Shown here piece after piece: positions 24,270 to 36,060 of a stretch of DNA of 64,000 nt. Position 1 is the stretch's first letter. Each line of letters begins with the position of its first letter. The stretch covers positions 434,001 to 498,000 of the forward strand of contig NW_026960608.1 in assembly GCF_021018805.1 (NCBI RefSeq), read 5' to 3'. Both the position numbers and the translations under genes were made by a program. A model generated the notes under the pieces. That model saw only the letters and a list, made by a program, of their open reading frames with translations. It did no database searches and was not told the DNA's origin. This DNA comes from Prinia subflava (Eukaryota; Chordata; Aves; Passeriformes; Cisticolidae).

Positions 24270-24598
24270 TGTCGCTGTTAGCCTTGCCCGAATAAACACA
24301 CGGAGTCAGGATTTTTGGGAGAGCAGCATAGCAGAGAAGCAGCTCTGCCCTTTGTTTATTACTTCCTATTATATACTTTTAGAAAGGTGACCATGGATTG
24401 GAGGGTAGTATTCCCACCTCTCAACCACATTGGTCAAAGGGACTGTCACACAACCACTCCTCTCCTTGGAGAGCAATGTGAAAACAATATCAGTGTTTAT
24501 AAAATACAATCTGGTGTTTACATGAAAAAGCGTGAGAAGGTGCAAACCTTCTACTTTAATATGAATGCTCAGCAAACTAGGAAAATCTCATGGTGACA
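24270..24598 (-). mobile_element. Short solo LTR in MAP9 intron
   Basis: This 329-bp LTR is on the minus strand, ends TGTCACCA (at 24,598) and AGCGACA (at 24,270). It is bounded by a perfect 6-bp duplication, CTTATG (24,264-24,269 and 24,599-24,604). It has a TATATAA box (near 24,371-24,377) and AATAAA (read as TTTATT near 24,355), with a second AATAAA on the plus strand near 24,290. It ends only 24 bp from the start of the MAP9 24.6-kb exon region. It is unlike the other families here. Confidence 0.92.
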
Positions 24599-24621
24599 CT
24601 TATGTACATATTTCACATCAC

Positions 24622-24785
24622 CGCTTGTGCTGTTTCTGTTTTTTCCTTATTCATTTCTACTGATTTCTTTTCCTGAAGTTCCTCAAGCACTTTTTTTTCC
24701 TCTTAACTTCTTTGCTTCTTTCTCTTTCTTTTTTTTCCCAGGCTTCATAACATGCAACAGATTCTTCTCTTTTAAGTGCTTCTTT
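24622..24785 (-). pseudogene. MAP9: MAP9 coiled-coil exon with frame slips
   Basis: Acceptor ...ttccaatctAG begins a KEALKREE segment that joins in phase with the 25.5-kb exon. It continues to a Tyr-Glu-Ala-Trp motif typical of MAP9 repeats. After an A8 run (about 24,730-24,737) the MAP9-like reading moves to another frame, and after a second A8 run (about 24,693-24,700) it moves again, where LEEL..KK is readable. Each frame alone soon meets a stop. The donor may be GCG|GTGATG at 24,620-24,622. These slips are in homopolymers, so an assembly error cannot be excluded. Confidence 0.7.
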
Positions 24786-25452
24786 CTAGATTGGAAATAA
24801 AAGTCTACATTTAAATCAATTTCAGTATAAAATTCCAAGTGAAATAGTATGCTTTAAATTTATTGCTAAATGGAGCAATAAAAAAACAAATTGATTTGCT
24901 GACATTGCAAATATTACAATTAAATTTTAAGCATATATAGTGGTTTTTTCTAAGCCCATTTTTAATTTAATTGAATGAGACGAACTACTCCTGCCAAGTA
25001 TGTGTAGAAGGATATGAAATACATGTTAATTACTTAGAAGTGAAACATTAAATGCTTAAAAGCCAATTAATGAATGTGCATTACACTATTCAAGACAGAG
25101 TCCTCTGTAGGTAAGCATCTCTTGAAGCAGGGAGTGAGCGCCTCATGTTCTCATGCACAAAACTAAACTTAGCACCTTAAGAGCTGAGCATCCCAAGGTC
25201 TTTGTAAACTAACCTGAAAATTAATCTAGGAAGCACACTTCTAACATACCTTATGTAAATATGTAGGGAAGCATTGGACAGACACTGTTTACACAAACTT
25301 AAGAAGCAGGACATGCCATTTTATTGTCTCACATGACCTTGTGCTATTTGGAGAAAACCAGATACAACAGCAGAGGGATGCACTTGGGCAGGAAGCACAC
25401 TTCAAAGAATCATAGTTTGTCATCTTCTTTTTAAACAACAATGTAAACAAAC

Positions 25453-25542
25453 CTTTTCAGTATTGTTCCTTAGAATTTCAGCTTTCTCCTTTTCACTTCT
25501 CTTTAATTCCAGTACAAGGAGCTTTTTCTTTTACAACCAGTT
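25453..25542 (-). pseudogene. MAP9: MAP9 exon with in-frame stop
   Basis: This 90-bp, 30-codon exon has acceptor ...attcttacAG and donor GAAAAG|GTTTGT. It starts Asn-Trp-Leu, then TAA (minus strand, 25,533-25,531), then Lys-Lys-Lys. MAP9 proteins have Glu at the position of the TAA (xWLEKK), so a GAA-to-TAA change is the simplest reading. The phase is fixed by the preceding exon, which ends on a codon boundary (AAVFQ), and by the next exon. The stop would remove the coiled-coil half and the tail. Confidence 0.8.
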
Positions 25543-26621
25543 CTGTAAGAATCATTAAAATATTTTTAAAGTCCTTTTAATGTATCAGTAAGGAGCAGAA
25601 CCAATATAATGACCACAAAAATTACTCTTCGTTCTTCCATGTGCTAGTTAAATAAGCATCCCATGTGGAAAACTAACCTGTTTTTAAAATATGAACATTG
25701 TGATCAAAAAATTCTGAGGTTCTAAAATCACAGCTACAAAATCTAAAAAAGCTTAAAGATCTTTTAATAAGAATCTGCCTAGAAACACCAACAAATATGT
25801 AAGCATTAATCAAAATTAAATAGAAGAATGGAATACAGATTCTTATCACTTGGTATATAAGAATATTATTTATATTGTTGTCTCTCTTGAAAATACCTAT
25901 AATTAAAGAGAATAAAATCCTACTGGGAAAAGTGAGACTTCAGGCAGTCATAAAAGGTTATAAGCCATCTGCAGAATCAGGCTTAAATTTTCAAGAACTA
26001 ACTGTGTATTTGGTATGCAGCTCAAAGATAAAAATGAAGACTATTCTACCTTCAAATATAAATATGGATTTGAGGGTCTAAAATTTGTTTTAGGACCATA
26101 ACAAGTATTAAAAACACATACCAATATGAACGGTGCCTGTTAATGAGAGTTGTTCTCAAATAGATAAGCAAAAATCTGTTGAAACCCAGAAAATAATTGT
26201 TGTGAAATTCTACAAGGAATTTACATAGATTACTCTTCTGGAAAGAGTACAAGATTTGTTATCACTTTTCCTGAATGCCATTTGAATAGAATATATCAGA
26301 AAAAAAAACCCAACAATTGTAAGTACACACTTATGTTAAAGATGAAGTAGAAATAATGGAAAACATGTGCCTGAAAATAGTCTGGCACAATAAATTATGA
26401 ATCAAATAAAAATATTATGTCCCTTTCACTGAGCTTTTTGTTCACAATATGAGGAAAAGGCATAGCCAACAGAATAAAAGGATTACTATACCTGCAAGCC
26501 AATGAAAGGAATACAGTAAAAAATATTGATTTCAAGAAAATATGAGGTGTTGACCCCTGTATCAGGACATTTGCATATACGCACAATTTGGTTTGTTGGT
26601 TTGTTCATTTTTAAAATCTAC

Positions 26622-26787
26622 CTGAAAAACAGCTGCCATTAAATTATATATTTTGTTGAATTCTGGACTTTTCTTCTGCATGTTTTTATCCTCCAGCACC
26701 TTTAATGATCCCACATACTGAGATGAAACAGGTGAAGTTGATGGAACACCTTTCCCCTTTCTCTTTAAATGCACAAAAGTTGTAGAC
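26622..26787 (-). pseudogene. MAP9: MAP9 exon with LKVL block
   Basis: Acceptor ttttcctAG and donor TTTCAG|GTAGAT bound 166 bp, open throughout. The product is basic and Ser/Thr-rich at the start (KRKGKGVPSTSP), then has SSQYVGSLKVLEDK and ends AAVFQ. This corresponds to the Ser-Thr-rich stretch followed by SSHYLGTLKVL in MAP9, just before the coiled coil. No lesion is seen. Confidence 0.85.
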
Positions 26788-27241
26788 CTAGGAAAATACC
26801 AGGACACAAACACATTAATGACCTTTCCCTTTATTGTAGCTCATACCAAGTACTGTTCCTCTTATTTCTGTGCATACCAAAAGTTACTGTGATTCTTTTT
26901 TTATACGCACTTTACTGGGGACTGGGGAAAGGGAAAGGAGAAAGAACTTACCTCTTTTAAGTTCACAAATTACTTACACTTTCATCTTAAAAACAGATTA
27001 GAGCCTGTAAAGACTACAGTAACACACTCACCTGAGACACTGGCAAAAGATTTGGGAGTCTGATCTGACATAAACCTGAGCAAGGGTCATAACAACATGC
27101 CACATGCACTAAACTGTTTTCCACAGATGGTCAGAGGTTGCCAGCAGCAAAGACAATGCTGACAGAAAATGAGAGGGGAGCAGCATTGTTGGATCAGGCA
27201 TCTTAAATGGTTCAGACCAATACTTGGCATTCTTCTCTTAC

Positions 27242-27298
27242 CTGTCAGATAAAGAAGCCTTTGGGTTTTGTAGAACTCTCCTTTGTTTCATTTAGTTT
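27242..27298 (-). pseudogene. MAP9: Possible small MAP9 exon with stop
   Basis: A 57-bp segment sits between a good acceptor (gtttcttAG) and a consensus donor (CAG|GTAAGA). In phase with the 28.2-kb exon it reads a basic Ser/Thr-Lys stretch, then TGA just before the donor. Its length does not join in frame to the LKVL exon. It may be a real exon carrying a lesion, or a chance splice-site pair. Confidence 0.3.
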
Positions 27299-28167
27299 CT
27301 AAGAAACACAGAAGAAAAGTAAAGTTATAGGTCTCTTAAGCAACAGATCAGGATGAAACAGGTTTTTACAAGCTAAGAGGGACACTGAGAATTGGACTCA
27401 GCCCTTTTGAGTCCCTTCCAAGTCAAGTCATTCCATGGTCTCATGACATTATGAAAACAGGCAAGAAAAACACCCTAATGAAGAGAGAGTATAGTAGAAG
27501 ATAAGAAAGTAAGGAAAGAAAAAAACTAAAAAATAAAACAAAAAACAAGCCCCCAAACCAACCAACCAACCAAACTTTCAGAATGCCTGTATCATTTTGG
27601 AATGGCATCTAGGAATGTTCATTTGTATTATGTAAAAATACAGATAATAGTTTAAAAATAATAAAAAAGTAAAAAGAACACAGCTGGTTTATTCTATAAA
27701 CACTCTTTTAAGTCTTTTGAATACTTAGCTTTAATAATTACATGTATCTACATATTTTCTTTCTAGGATAAAGCATAGAGTGCTTTGCATCTTATCCATT
27801 ATTCAGGTCACACATGGATTCCATCCTCTGCCAACACACACTGCTCACTGCTATTCAGCTACCCTCACAACAGAGATCTGACATTTTCACTTTCAGAAGG
27901 GTACTTTCTTAAGGTTGGAAAACACATTTCAATACCTTTATCTGAATTAAATAATTTGTGGAAAAGGTATTCCTTAAATCTTTCATAAAGCTATTTATAA
28001 TTTATAAGATAATTTCTAAGAGCCTCAGCTCTAGAAGCCAGATATAGATTGTCAGCTTTCCAGACAGTGTTCCAAACACTCAAGATACCAACAGCAACTT
28101 TACAAAACTCTCCATTGTGCTTCTAGGACATTGTTCCAAACAATGGTAAACTGTGTATAAGCAATAC

Positions 28168-28353
28168 CTTGACAGAGTTCTTGGACGTGTTCTTTGCCTC
28201 CCCATGCTCAGACTGATCATTCACTGACACCTCCTGCATTGTATCAGTTATTATTTGCCCTTCTGTTATTTTCATCATTCTATCTGAACTGTCAACAAAA
28301 GGGGATTTCCTACCATTGTCCTCCAGTTTCAAGTCACTGGTGCCAACAGTCTT
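28168..28353 (-). pseudogene. MAP9: MAP9 acidic middle exon
   Basis: Donor GTCAAG|GTATTG and an acceptor after a T-rich tract (gatcAG) bound 62 open codons. The product is acidic and hydrophilic, with Asp/Glu/Ser-rich sequence and no membrane segment, as in the poorly conserved middle of MAP9. Assignment rests on position, splice sites and composition more than on motif identity. Confidence 0.6.
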
Positions 28354-30158
28354 CTGATCTCGATCCAAAGGGAAAAAAAGATTGAGAGAACACATTAACA
28401 AGAACTTCATTGTTTTTGAGTATTGTTTTTTCTGCACTAAATGTATTTCTAGAAAACCATCCGTCTATGAAAGTTGTTACTAAATTTTATATAGCATAAT
28501 GTATTTTCTGTATGCCTCCTTCTAAGAACTGTATACTAATAAGAACAGTATTCATTTGTGTTTTCATGTGAGACTGGATAAGCAACTGAATCTGGAACTA
28601 ATGTTAAAGAATGTGAGAGCAAGACAAAGGCAAAATTTTCCATCTGCCTTTTCTGGCTCTAGTGCAGAAACCAAAAGCAAGAGTCACTGCAGTCACACCA
28701 AGAGCTCTTCTGACATCTAGAACACTTCTAATGAAGTATGCCAGTTAACACTCTGGGTAACAAATACTGCTTTCATGGTGTGGTGTTCTTCAGGGGTGTG
28801 GGACACAAGAGTGACTAACTGAAAAATTCTGCAGTGGGGATTTAAAGAAAACATCACCTCAGTCTGAATGTATGCCTAAGCAGTGCAACTGTTATTTATG
28901 AAACACATTATTAATAAGACTTAAAAAACATTTTAATCAGATTTCAACTGCCAGTAATGCAGCAATCTAAATTTGTAAAACACTTCAGACACAAGCCAAA
29001 AATTCTCCAGTAAAACCAAATTAGAAGTCTTCCACAAATTTCCAATAGAATTCTTCAGAAAACCAGAATTTTTGGATGACAAATAAACTCCAAATTATCT
29101 GAAGAAGGGAACATTAATGCCCATAATCTAAGAAATTTACCCTAAATTTACAGAGATGAAGGTAAGTTCAGGGTGACAAGAATTCTGAATTTACTGAATT
29201 TTAACCAATATTGCAGTGTGTCACTGCATTACTTTGGTTCACATGAAGAAAGGGAGTAGTTCAACTTCTTTTCTGCCAGTCTAAAACTACACAGGCACAC
29301 CAGCCAGGAAAGAGATGTGTCTGCACATTCAAATACCTAGCATTTTGGTGCCATCATGTGGAAGGGAAAAACGAAGCTCATACCTTTAATCATGCTTAAA
29401 TTGCGAAGTTGTAATCTTCTGTCACAGGTAATGACCTGTCATACACTTATCTCAACATCAAATAGGACAAATTCCTCTCATAGTAGGAATTAGATAAAAA
29501 ACATGAAGTCTTTTGGCACATGCAGTCAATTAGCAGAATTCCAAATTCTGCTTTGTATATTAAAAATAAATTAGCTACTCCTGTAATGAAACATTCAAGT
29601 TTAGGGGGGTTATGTGTTTGAGTATACATCCAAAGTGTGTCAATATCTTCAAAGAAAAAGATCACTTGAAGTTTTAACTTCGAAATAATGAGACATCTAC
29701 CATTCATAAATGTTTTGGGTACAGCTCATTTTCTGATGTTCTGTTACATTACAGCTTCACCTGGTCATAGAAAAGGAATTTCATGACCTTTCCATTAAAG
29801 GGTACATGGATGCTGTGGAGACTATGTCAATCCAGCTTTCTGTGACATGTAAAAACTGAGGAGGCATCTTGGCAGCCCCCTCACTCCTCCCATGCACATG
29901 CACTGATGGAGAGCTGGACTTTAGGCACCTAAACAGCTGGTTTTCCATCTTCTGAAAGGAAAAGGCAAACAGGAACCTTCTGCTCTTGGCCCACACTGGT
30001 TCAGTTTACCCCCTAGCATACAGAGGTTGCATATTTTTAGAAGCTTAGGCTGCAAGCCAAAGCAGATAATCACTAACACAAAAAAATAACCCAAACTGAA
30101 ACACTAAAATACTGTAACATGGCTAAGCAGCAATAACATTAAAATACTTTCTTTACAC

Positions 30159-30555
30159 CTGATGCTGAAGCATTTCCTTTTTTGTGCATCCAAGGCCTTG
30201 CTTTTGGTTGGTTTTCCTCTTGATTTCTTTTTTTTATGAAGTTCATTAATAGGCAAGTCATCACTTTCACTATTATCACACAATACTTCATTATTTTTTC
30301 TGATATTATCCCCATTTTGACCTCCCACACATCCTCCTCTGCCATCTTTTCTGTCGTTCTGTATGTTTTCACCTTCTAAAACCATTATTTGCTGATGCTT
30401 CTTTACATGAAAAAATAAATTCAAGTCATCAGCAGTTTCATTTTCCAAATTTACAGCTTTTTGTGAAACATCATCATTCAAGACAGGACTCCCAGCAACA
30501 GATCTTTCAGTGTTTGTAGAACCTGAATTACCTTCAGCAAGTTCTTTCCCAATAT
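30159..30555 (-). pseudogene. MAP9: MAP9 large middle exon
   Basis: Acceptor atgtactctgcAG and donor CATCAG|GTGTAA bound 397 bp that are open throughout. The product is rich in Asp/Glu/Ser/Asn, contains ESDDLP, and ends with a lysine-rich patch (HKKKKSRGKP). This fits the acidic-to-basic variable region of MAP9, lying between the N-terminal exon and the LKVL exon. The phase does not join directly to the 28.2-kb exon, so at least one exon between them is missing or unrecognised. Confidence 0.6.
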
Positions 30556-30936
30556 CTGCAGAGTACATTACCAACTTGCATTTGATACAAGTGGAAAAAA
30601 TATTAACACAGAACCTGTATCTTCTATAACTTAACACCATTTTCATGTAACACCCTCCTGACTCCAGTTTCTGAGCATTTCTTTCTGTGCCTATGATCTC
30701 TGCAAAACCACCAAACTACAGCCTTATTCTATTTCCTTTTCTGTCATCGGTCTTCATGGACCCAATCCAAAGAAAAACATTCACTAATTAATTCTCTTCT
30801 GCCATGCAATTTAAAGCCCTTTTAAAAAACAATGTCTCAATGACATAGGAAGTGGAAGCAAGTCATCAACAACAAAGCTGGGTATGTTTGGTATTAGAAC
30901 TCATCCTCCCTTCCCTTCTCTTAACTTTTGCCCCAT

Positions 30937-31554
30937 TGTACTGGTCTGAAAGCAAAACCAGTGAGACTCCAAGTCAGAAATACAACTTAATAGAGAGAGA
31001 ACAAACAACAAAAAAAGATAAAAATTAAAATAAGATAAATGCAATAGTACAAAGGACCTCTGACAGAGTCAGAATGCAAACCTGACACCCTGTTGGTCAG
31101 GGTGTTGGAAGCAGCCTCAAGTAAGTCCTCCCAGAGTGACAGTTGTAACTCCGCTGAAGTAGAGATGATCCTCAAGAAAGGGTCCAGTTGTCCTCTGGGA
31201 ATCTAGTGGAAAAAGGTTCCCTTGATGTTTGGGATGGCTGGTTTTATCCTGGTGGAAAGGCTTTGGCTCTTCCCACTGGGTGGAGCATCTCACAATGGAA
31301 TGAGGTAATGTTATCAGTCATGTGAGAGGCCTTGAATGTCCCATTCACAGGTGATGTACCTTGGAGGAGGATGGGTGGAGGAAGAGATAAGAAGGCACTT
31401 CCTTATCTGGTGTTATCAGGTGTCCCATTAACAGAAAGCATCCGCCCTCTTCCCCCCCTAGAGTTACAAGAGATAAGGAACAATATCTCCCAACCAACTT
31501 CAACAGATGAAAACAGAATTCAACATTTTTGGTTACATTTTTCAACCCAAGACA
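30937..31554 (-). repeat. 3' LTR of ERVL
   Basis: This 618-bp LTR starts TGTCTTGGGTTG (at 31,554) and ends ...CCAGTACA (at 30,937). A purine-rich tract (AATAAGGGGTGGATAA on the minus strand) abuts its start at 31,555-31,570. It is collinear with the LTR at 36,591. Confidence 0.88.
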
Positions 31555-31647
31555 TTATCCACCCCTTATTCTATTATCATCTGTATCATATCCAAATCAA
31601 TATACTCATAAATATATACATACACAATGAAACCTTATACACAATTC

Positions 31648-32886
31648 TCACTTAAGATTAGGTTTCCCTGTGGCACACAACAGGTTTCTCCATCTTTCTG
31701 CATTACCCACCAAGTATAACGGTCCTTGAGCAAAAACAATCCCATGGATGGGTCTGCCTTTGCCTGAGGTGGGATTAATCCAAACAGTCTTTCCTAACAT
31801 ACCTTTCATGTGAACCACCAGGACTTTATCTCCATCCACTGTGTGCAAGGGTTCAGACTGGGCAGGACCACCTCGGTTGATGGATCCTCGAGTGTTCACC
31901 ATCCAGGTGGCTTTGGCTAAGTTCACTTCCCAATTCTTAAAGGTCCCACTGCCAAGTGCCTTCAGGGTATTCTTTAGTAATCCGTTGCATTGTTCTACTT
32001 TCCCGGCAGCTGGTGCATGATAAGGGATGTGATATATCCATTCAATGCCATGTTCTCTGGCCCAGGTGTTTATAAGGCCATTTTTGAAATGGGTCCCATT
32101 GTCTGACTCGATTCTCTCAGGGGTGCCATGTCTCCACAGAACTTGCTTATCCAGGCCCAGGATGGTGTTCCGGGCAGTAGCATGAGGCACAGGGTACGTT
32201 TCAAACCATCCAGTGGTGGCTTCCACCATGGTCAGTACGTAGCGCTTGCCTTGGCAGGTTTGGGGAAGGGTGATGTCAATTTGCCAGGCTTCCCCATACC
32301 TGTACTTCAACCATCGTCCACTGTGCCACAGAGGCTTCACCCGCTTGGCCTGCTTGATTGCAGTGCAGGTCTCACAGTTGTGGATGACCTGGGAGATGTT
32401 GTCCATAGTTAGGTCCACCCCTTGATCATGGGCCCATCGGTATGTTGCATCTCTTCCCTGATGACCAGAAGCATCATGGGCCCAACGAGCCAGGAATAAT
32501 TCTCCCTTGTGTTGCCAGTCTAGATCCACCTGTGACACTTTCACCTTAGCAGCTTTGTCCACCTTCTGGTTGTTGCGATGCTCTTCATTAGCCCGACTCT
32601 TGGGTACGTGCGCATCCACGTGTTGAACCTTCACGGTCAGTTTCTCTACCCGGGTGGCAATGTCCTGCCAAATCTCAGCAGCCCAGATGGGCTTCCATCT
32701 GCGCTGCCAGTTGGCCTTTTTCCAGCAGTTCAGCCATCCCGACAGGGCATTAGCTACCATCCAGGAGTCGGTGTAGAGATAGAGCCTCGGCCACTTCTCT
32801 CGTTCGGCAATATCCAAAGCCAGCTGGACAGCTTTAAGCTCTGCAACCTGACTCGATCTACCTTGTCCCTCGGTATCTTGTGCAAC
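31648..32886 (-). pseudogene. pol: ERVL RNase H end and integrase
   Basis: This is the downstream part of pol, continuing in the same frame after a TGA at 32,887-32,889. Near its start are RNase H residues (ELKA, then YTDSWMV, then a VDKAA Asp). The integrase follows: an HHCC zinc module (GHQG...H...CETC, about 32,460-32,360), then a core with DIT, DNG and a KVEQ Glu as the three acidic residues, and a C-terminal DNA-binding-like region ending at 31,648. About 390 codons are open without further breaks. It would join viral DNA to host DNA. It is not expressed as a unit here because of the upstream stops. Confidence 0.85.
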
Positions 32887-34200
32887 TCATTGTGTGGGGC
32901 TCCATACTGCAGCTTTCCACTTCCAGTTAGCGCCTACAATTCCACAGGAACCATCAGTGAAGAGGGCATATCCTCTTTCAGTTTCTGGTGGCTCATTATA
33001 TGGTGGGGCTTCCTCAGCACGTGTCATCTCCTCTTCCTGTTCTTCAGAAGATAATCCAAAAGTCTCACCTTCTGGCCAGTTTTTTATAACTTCCAGAATC
33101 CCAGGACGATTCGGGTTTCCAATACAGGCGCGCTGTGTAATGAGGGCAATCCATTTGCTCCACGTCGTGTCGGTGGTGTGATGTGTGGAAGGAACCTTTC
33201 CCTTGAACATCCAGCCCAGCACCGGTAGTTGGGGTACCAGAAGTAGCTGTGTTTCAGTCCCAATCACTTCTGAGGCAGCTTGAACTCCTTCATAGGCAGC
33301 CAAGATTTCTTTCTCTGTGGGAGTGTAGTTGGCTTCAGACCCTCTGTAACTTTGGCTCCAGAATCCCAGTGGTCGACCCCGAGTCTCACCAGGCACCTTC
33401 TGCCAAAGGCTCCAGGACAGACCATGGTTCCCGGCTGCAGAGTAGAGCACGTTCTTCACCTCTGGTCCTGTCCTGACTGGGCCAAGGGCTACTGCATGAG
33501 CGATCTCCTGCTTGATCTGGGCAAAGGCTTGCTGCTGTTCAGGGCCCCAGTGGAAATCGTTCTTCTTGTGGGTTACCAGATAGAGAGGGCTCACAATCTG
33601 GCTGTACTCAGGAATGTGCATTCTCCAGAAGCCTATGGCGCCTAGGAAAGCTTGTGTTTCCTTCTTGCTGGTCAGTGGGGACATGGTGGTGATCTTGCTG
33701 ATTACCTCTGTTGGGATCTGGCGACGTCCATCTTGCCACTTTACTCCCACGAACTGGATCTCTTGAGCTGGTCCCTTAACCTTACTTTGCATAATGGTAA
33801 AACCAGCTTTCAGCAGAATCTGGATGATCTTTTCTCCTTTCTCAAAGACTTCCCTTGCTGTGTTCCCTGATATGATGATGTCATCAACATACTGTAGATT
33901 TTCAGGGGCCTCGCCCTTTTCCAGTGCAGTCTGGATCAGTCCATGGTAGATGGTGGGGCTGTGTTTCCACCCCTGGGGCAGTCGGTTCCAGGTGTACCGT
34001 ACGCCCCTCCAGGTGAAGGCAAACTGGGGCCTGCACTCTGCTGCCACAGGAATGGAGAAGGCGGCATTGGCAAAATCGACAGTTGCATACCACGTTGCCG
34101 CCTTGGATTCCAGCTCGTACTGGAGCTCCAGCATGTCCGGCACGGCAGTGCTCAATGGTGGTGTGACTTTATTCAAACCACAGTAATCCACTGTCAGTCT
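32887..34200 (-). pseudogene. pol: ERVL reverse transcriptase and RNase H start
   Basis: About 435 codons are open between two TGA codons (34,201-34,203 upstream and 32,887-32,889 at the end). The RT blocks seen are VDYCGLN, the D of TVDFANAAF, LPQGWKHSPT, and YVDD followed by IIISG; then thumb and connection, then the RNase H start (ALFTDGS). Both stops are single codons with the same frame open on either side, so the damage is light. YVDD is usual for class I and III elements. Confidence 0.88.
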
Positions 34201-34821
34201 TCATTCTCCACTGGACTTATGCGCTGGCCATATAGGGCTGTTGAAAGGTGAACAAGCCTTGCTGACCACCCTTTGGCTCTCCAGTTTACAAATCATCTCA
34301 TGGATAGGAATCACAGAGTTTCTGTCAGTGCGGTATTGCCAACAGTTTACAGTTGCTGTGGTGATTGGTACCTGTTGTTCTTCAACTCTCAGCAGCCCCA
34401 CAGCAAAGAGGTCATCTGAGAGACCAGGCAAGGTATTCAGTTGTCTGATGTCTTCTCTCTCTACAGCAGCTATCCCAAAAGCCCGATATCCTTTTTGGTC
34501 CTTGAAATATCCATTTCTGAGATAGTCTATGCCGAGGATGCATGGGGCCTTTGGGCCAGTCGGGATGAGGTGTTTCTGCTACTCATTTTCGGTTAAACTC
34601 ACTTCGGCCTCTAATACAGTCAGCTGCTGGGATCCTCCTGTCACTCCAGAAATAGAAATGGATTCTGTTCCTACATAATTTGATGGCATCAAGGTGCATT
34701 GGGAGCCAGTGTCAACCGAAGCCATATATTTTTGTGGGTCAGATGTGCCAGGCCATAGGATCCACACAGCCCAAAAGATCTGATTGTCTCTTTCCTCTAC
34801 CTGGCTAGAGGCAGGGCCTCT
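34201..34821 (-). pseudogene. pro: ERVL protease region
   Basis: The aspartic protease active site is visible as ASVDTGSQCTLMPS (about 34,725-34,685), followed by a flexible Gly-rich flap region. A stop (34,579-34,581) divides it from the segment leading to RT, which is open to 34,201-34,203. It would cleave Gag and Pol. Both breaks are in-frame stops, and the frame otherwise continues. Confidence 0.75.
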
Positions 34822-35721
34822 TTATTCCTGGTCATGCTGCACGTTGCTCTCTTCGTGTAAATACGTTTCTGAGGTCCCTTCAAGAGCATCAGTCATATCA
34901 TCATTCCTATACTGTCTGGAGTTCTGTGCACAAGAGATCAGAGCAGCGCTGACTCTAGATGAGCTCCTCGTGGTAGGTGTCCCTCTTTTCAGTTCACATA
35001 CCTGGGCTGCTAAGGAGGAGGTGGGTTTTCCACCCCATTTACTCATGTCTTCTCCATGCTCCTGAAGAAAAGACCAAAGGTTACCTTGTGGAGTGTAGCC
35101 TCTCTCCCTGGCTGGGGGATGCCTGCTTCTAATGGCAGAGACTCTTGTTGGTTCTGGCGAGATGTGGTAAATTTCTTCTTCAAGTTCCTCTTTCAGTTTC
35201 TGATGGCCCTCTTCAATCAAGCTCCTGACTTGCTCAGCCGACAGCCTTGTTTCCACAGACGAGACACGGGTGTGAAAAGGGGCTGTGACAGTGTCCCCGT
35301 AAATTCTTAGTTTATTGACCAAGGCACCCACATTGTCCTCACCCTCCCTCCATCGCAGTGTTGCCAGGTAACGGGAGTACGTCTCTGGTCCAAGCCATGT
35401 GAATCTCAGCCACATCTGCGATGTGCATTGGACACCATCTGGGCTTTTAGGAAATCTCTCGTCTTCTGAAAAAATGATCTCCAGATCAGCCAATTCCCTC
35501 AGGCACTGGATACCTTTTTCCATTGTGCTCCATTTTCGTTGGTGCACCTGGAGGTCTTCTTTACAAAGGTATCTGTCCTTCACACTTGTTAGCAGTCGCT
35601 GCAAGAGGCTGAGAGTTCCTTGGGTTCTCCCAATGCCCTGGTCAATTACCACATCCTGGGACAGCGATCCCAGTTGTCTGGCCTCACTTCCATCTAGAAT
35701 GGTGTAATTGGCTGCAGCGTC
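34822..35721 (-). pseudogene. gag: ERVL gag, capsid part
   Basis: The segment from about 35,652 to a stop at 34,822-34,824 is open for about 276 codons. The product is helical and Glu/Gln/Leu-rich, with WLGPETYSRYLATLRW, a region of Glu repeats, then a Gly-rich KWGGKP motif. It occupies the capsid position upstream of the protease. No CCHC zinc knuckle is visible, consistent with the ERVL group. A stop separates it from the upstream piece at 35,722-36,060. Confidence 0.7.
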
Positions 35722-36060
35722 TCAGATGCAGAGCAGCCAGGTAAGGATGGACTCGTTTGTCTGGCGGGTGAATTCCCTCCGCAGGTCATGCAGCTCACCC
35801 AGGGATAGAGTGCGAGTGATGATCTCTGGCTCTGTCTCTTCTGCTGGGTGCGAAGGTCCTGCTGTATCCTCGTCAGTCACTATGCGGACTGATTTGTTCT
35901 TTGATTTCTTCTGAACGGAGGCAACTGCTACCGGTTTAGGCTGTTCCGGTTCGGTGACGGTTTGTGTGGGGATGTTGATGGCGCTTTTGGTTCCTTCCTC
36001 CTCTGTGACAGTGTGTAGACACTGACGCCGTTGCTTTGCTTCTTTTTTCCTCTTCCTCAA
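35722..36060 (-). pseudogene. gag: ERVL gag, N-terminal part
   Basis: About 112 codons, very basic at the start (RKRKKEAKQRR), then acidic and Pro/Thr-rich, ending TNESILTWLL. The next downstream stop (35,722-35,724) breaks it from the capsid part. It is probably the N-terminal region of Gag, though it has no recognisable matrix signature. It partly overlaps, in another frame, the end of the hydrophobic leader frame. Confidence 0.5.

Noticed and set aside
26930..26960. Consensus splice donor (AGAG|GTAAGT) on the minus strand, possible further MAP9 exon
   Set aside because: The upstream sequence has no good acceptor giving an open frame in phase with the LKVL exon, so no exon could be drawn.
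27555..27575. CCAACCAACCAA microsatellite
   Set aside because: Short simple repeat, too common to be informative.
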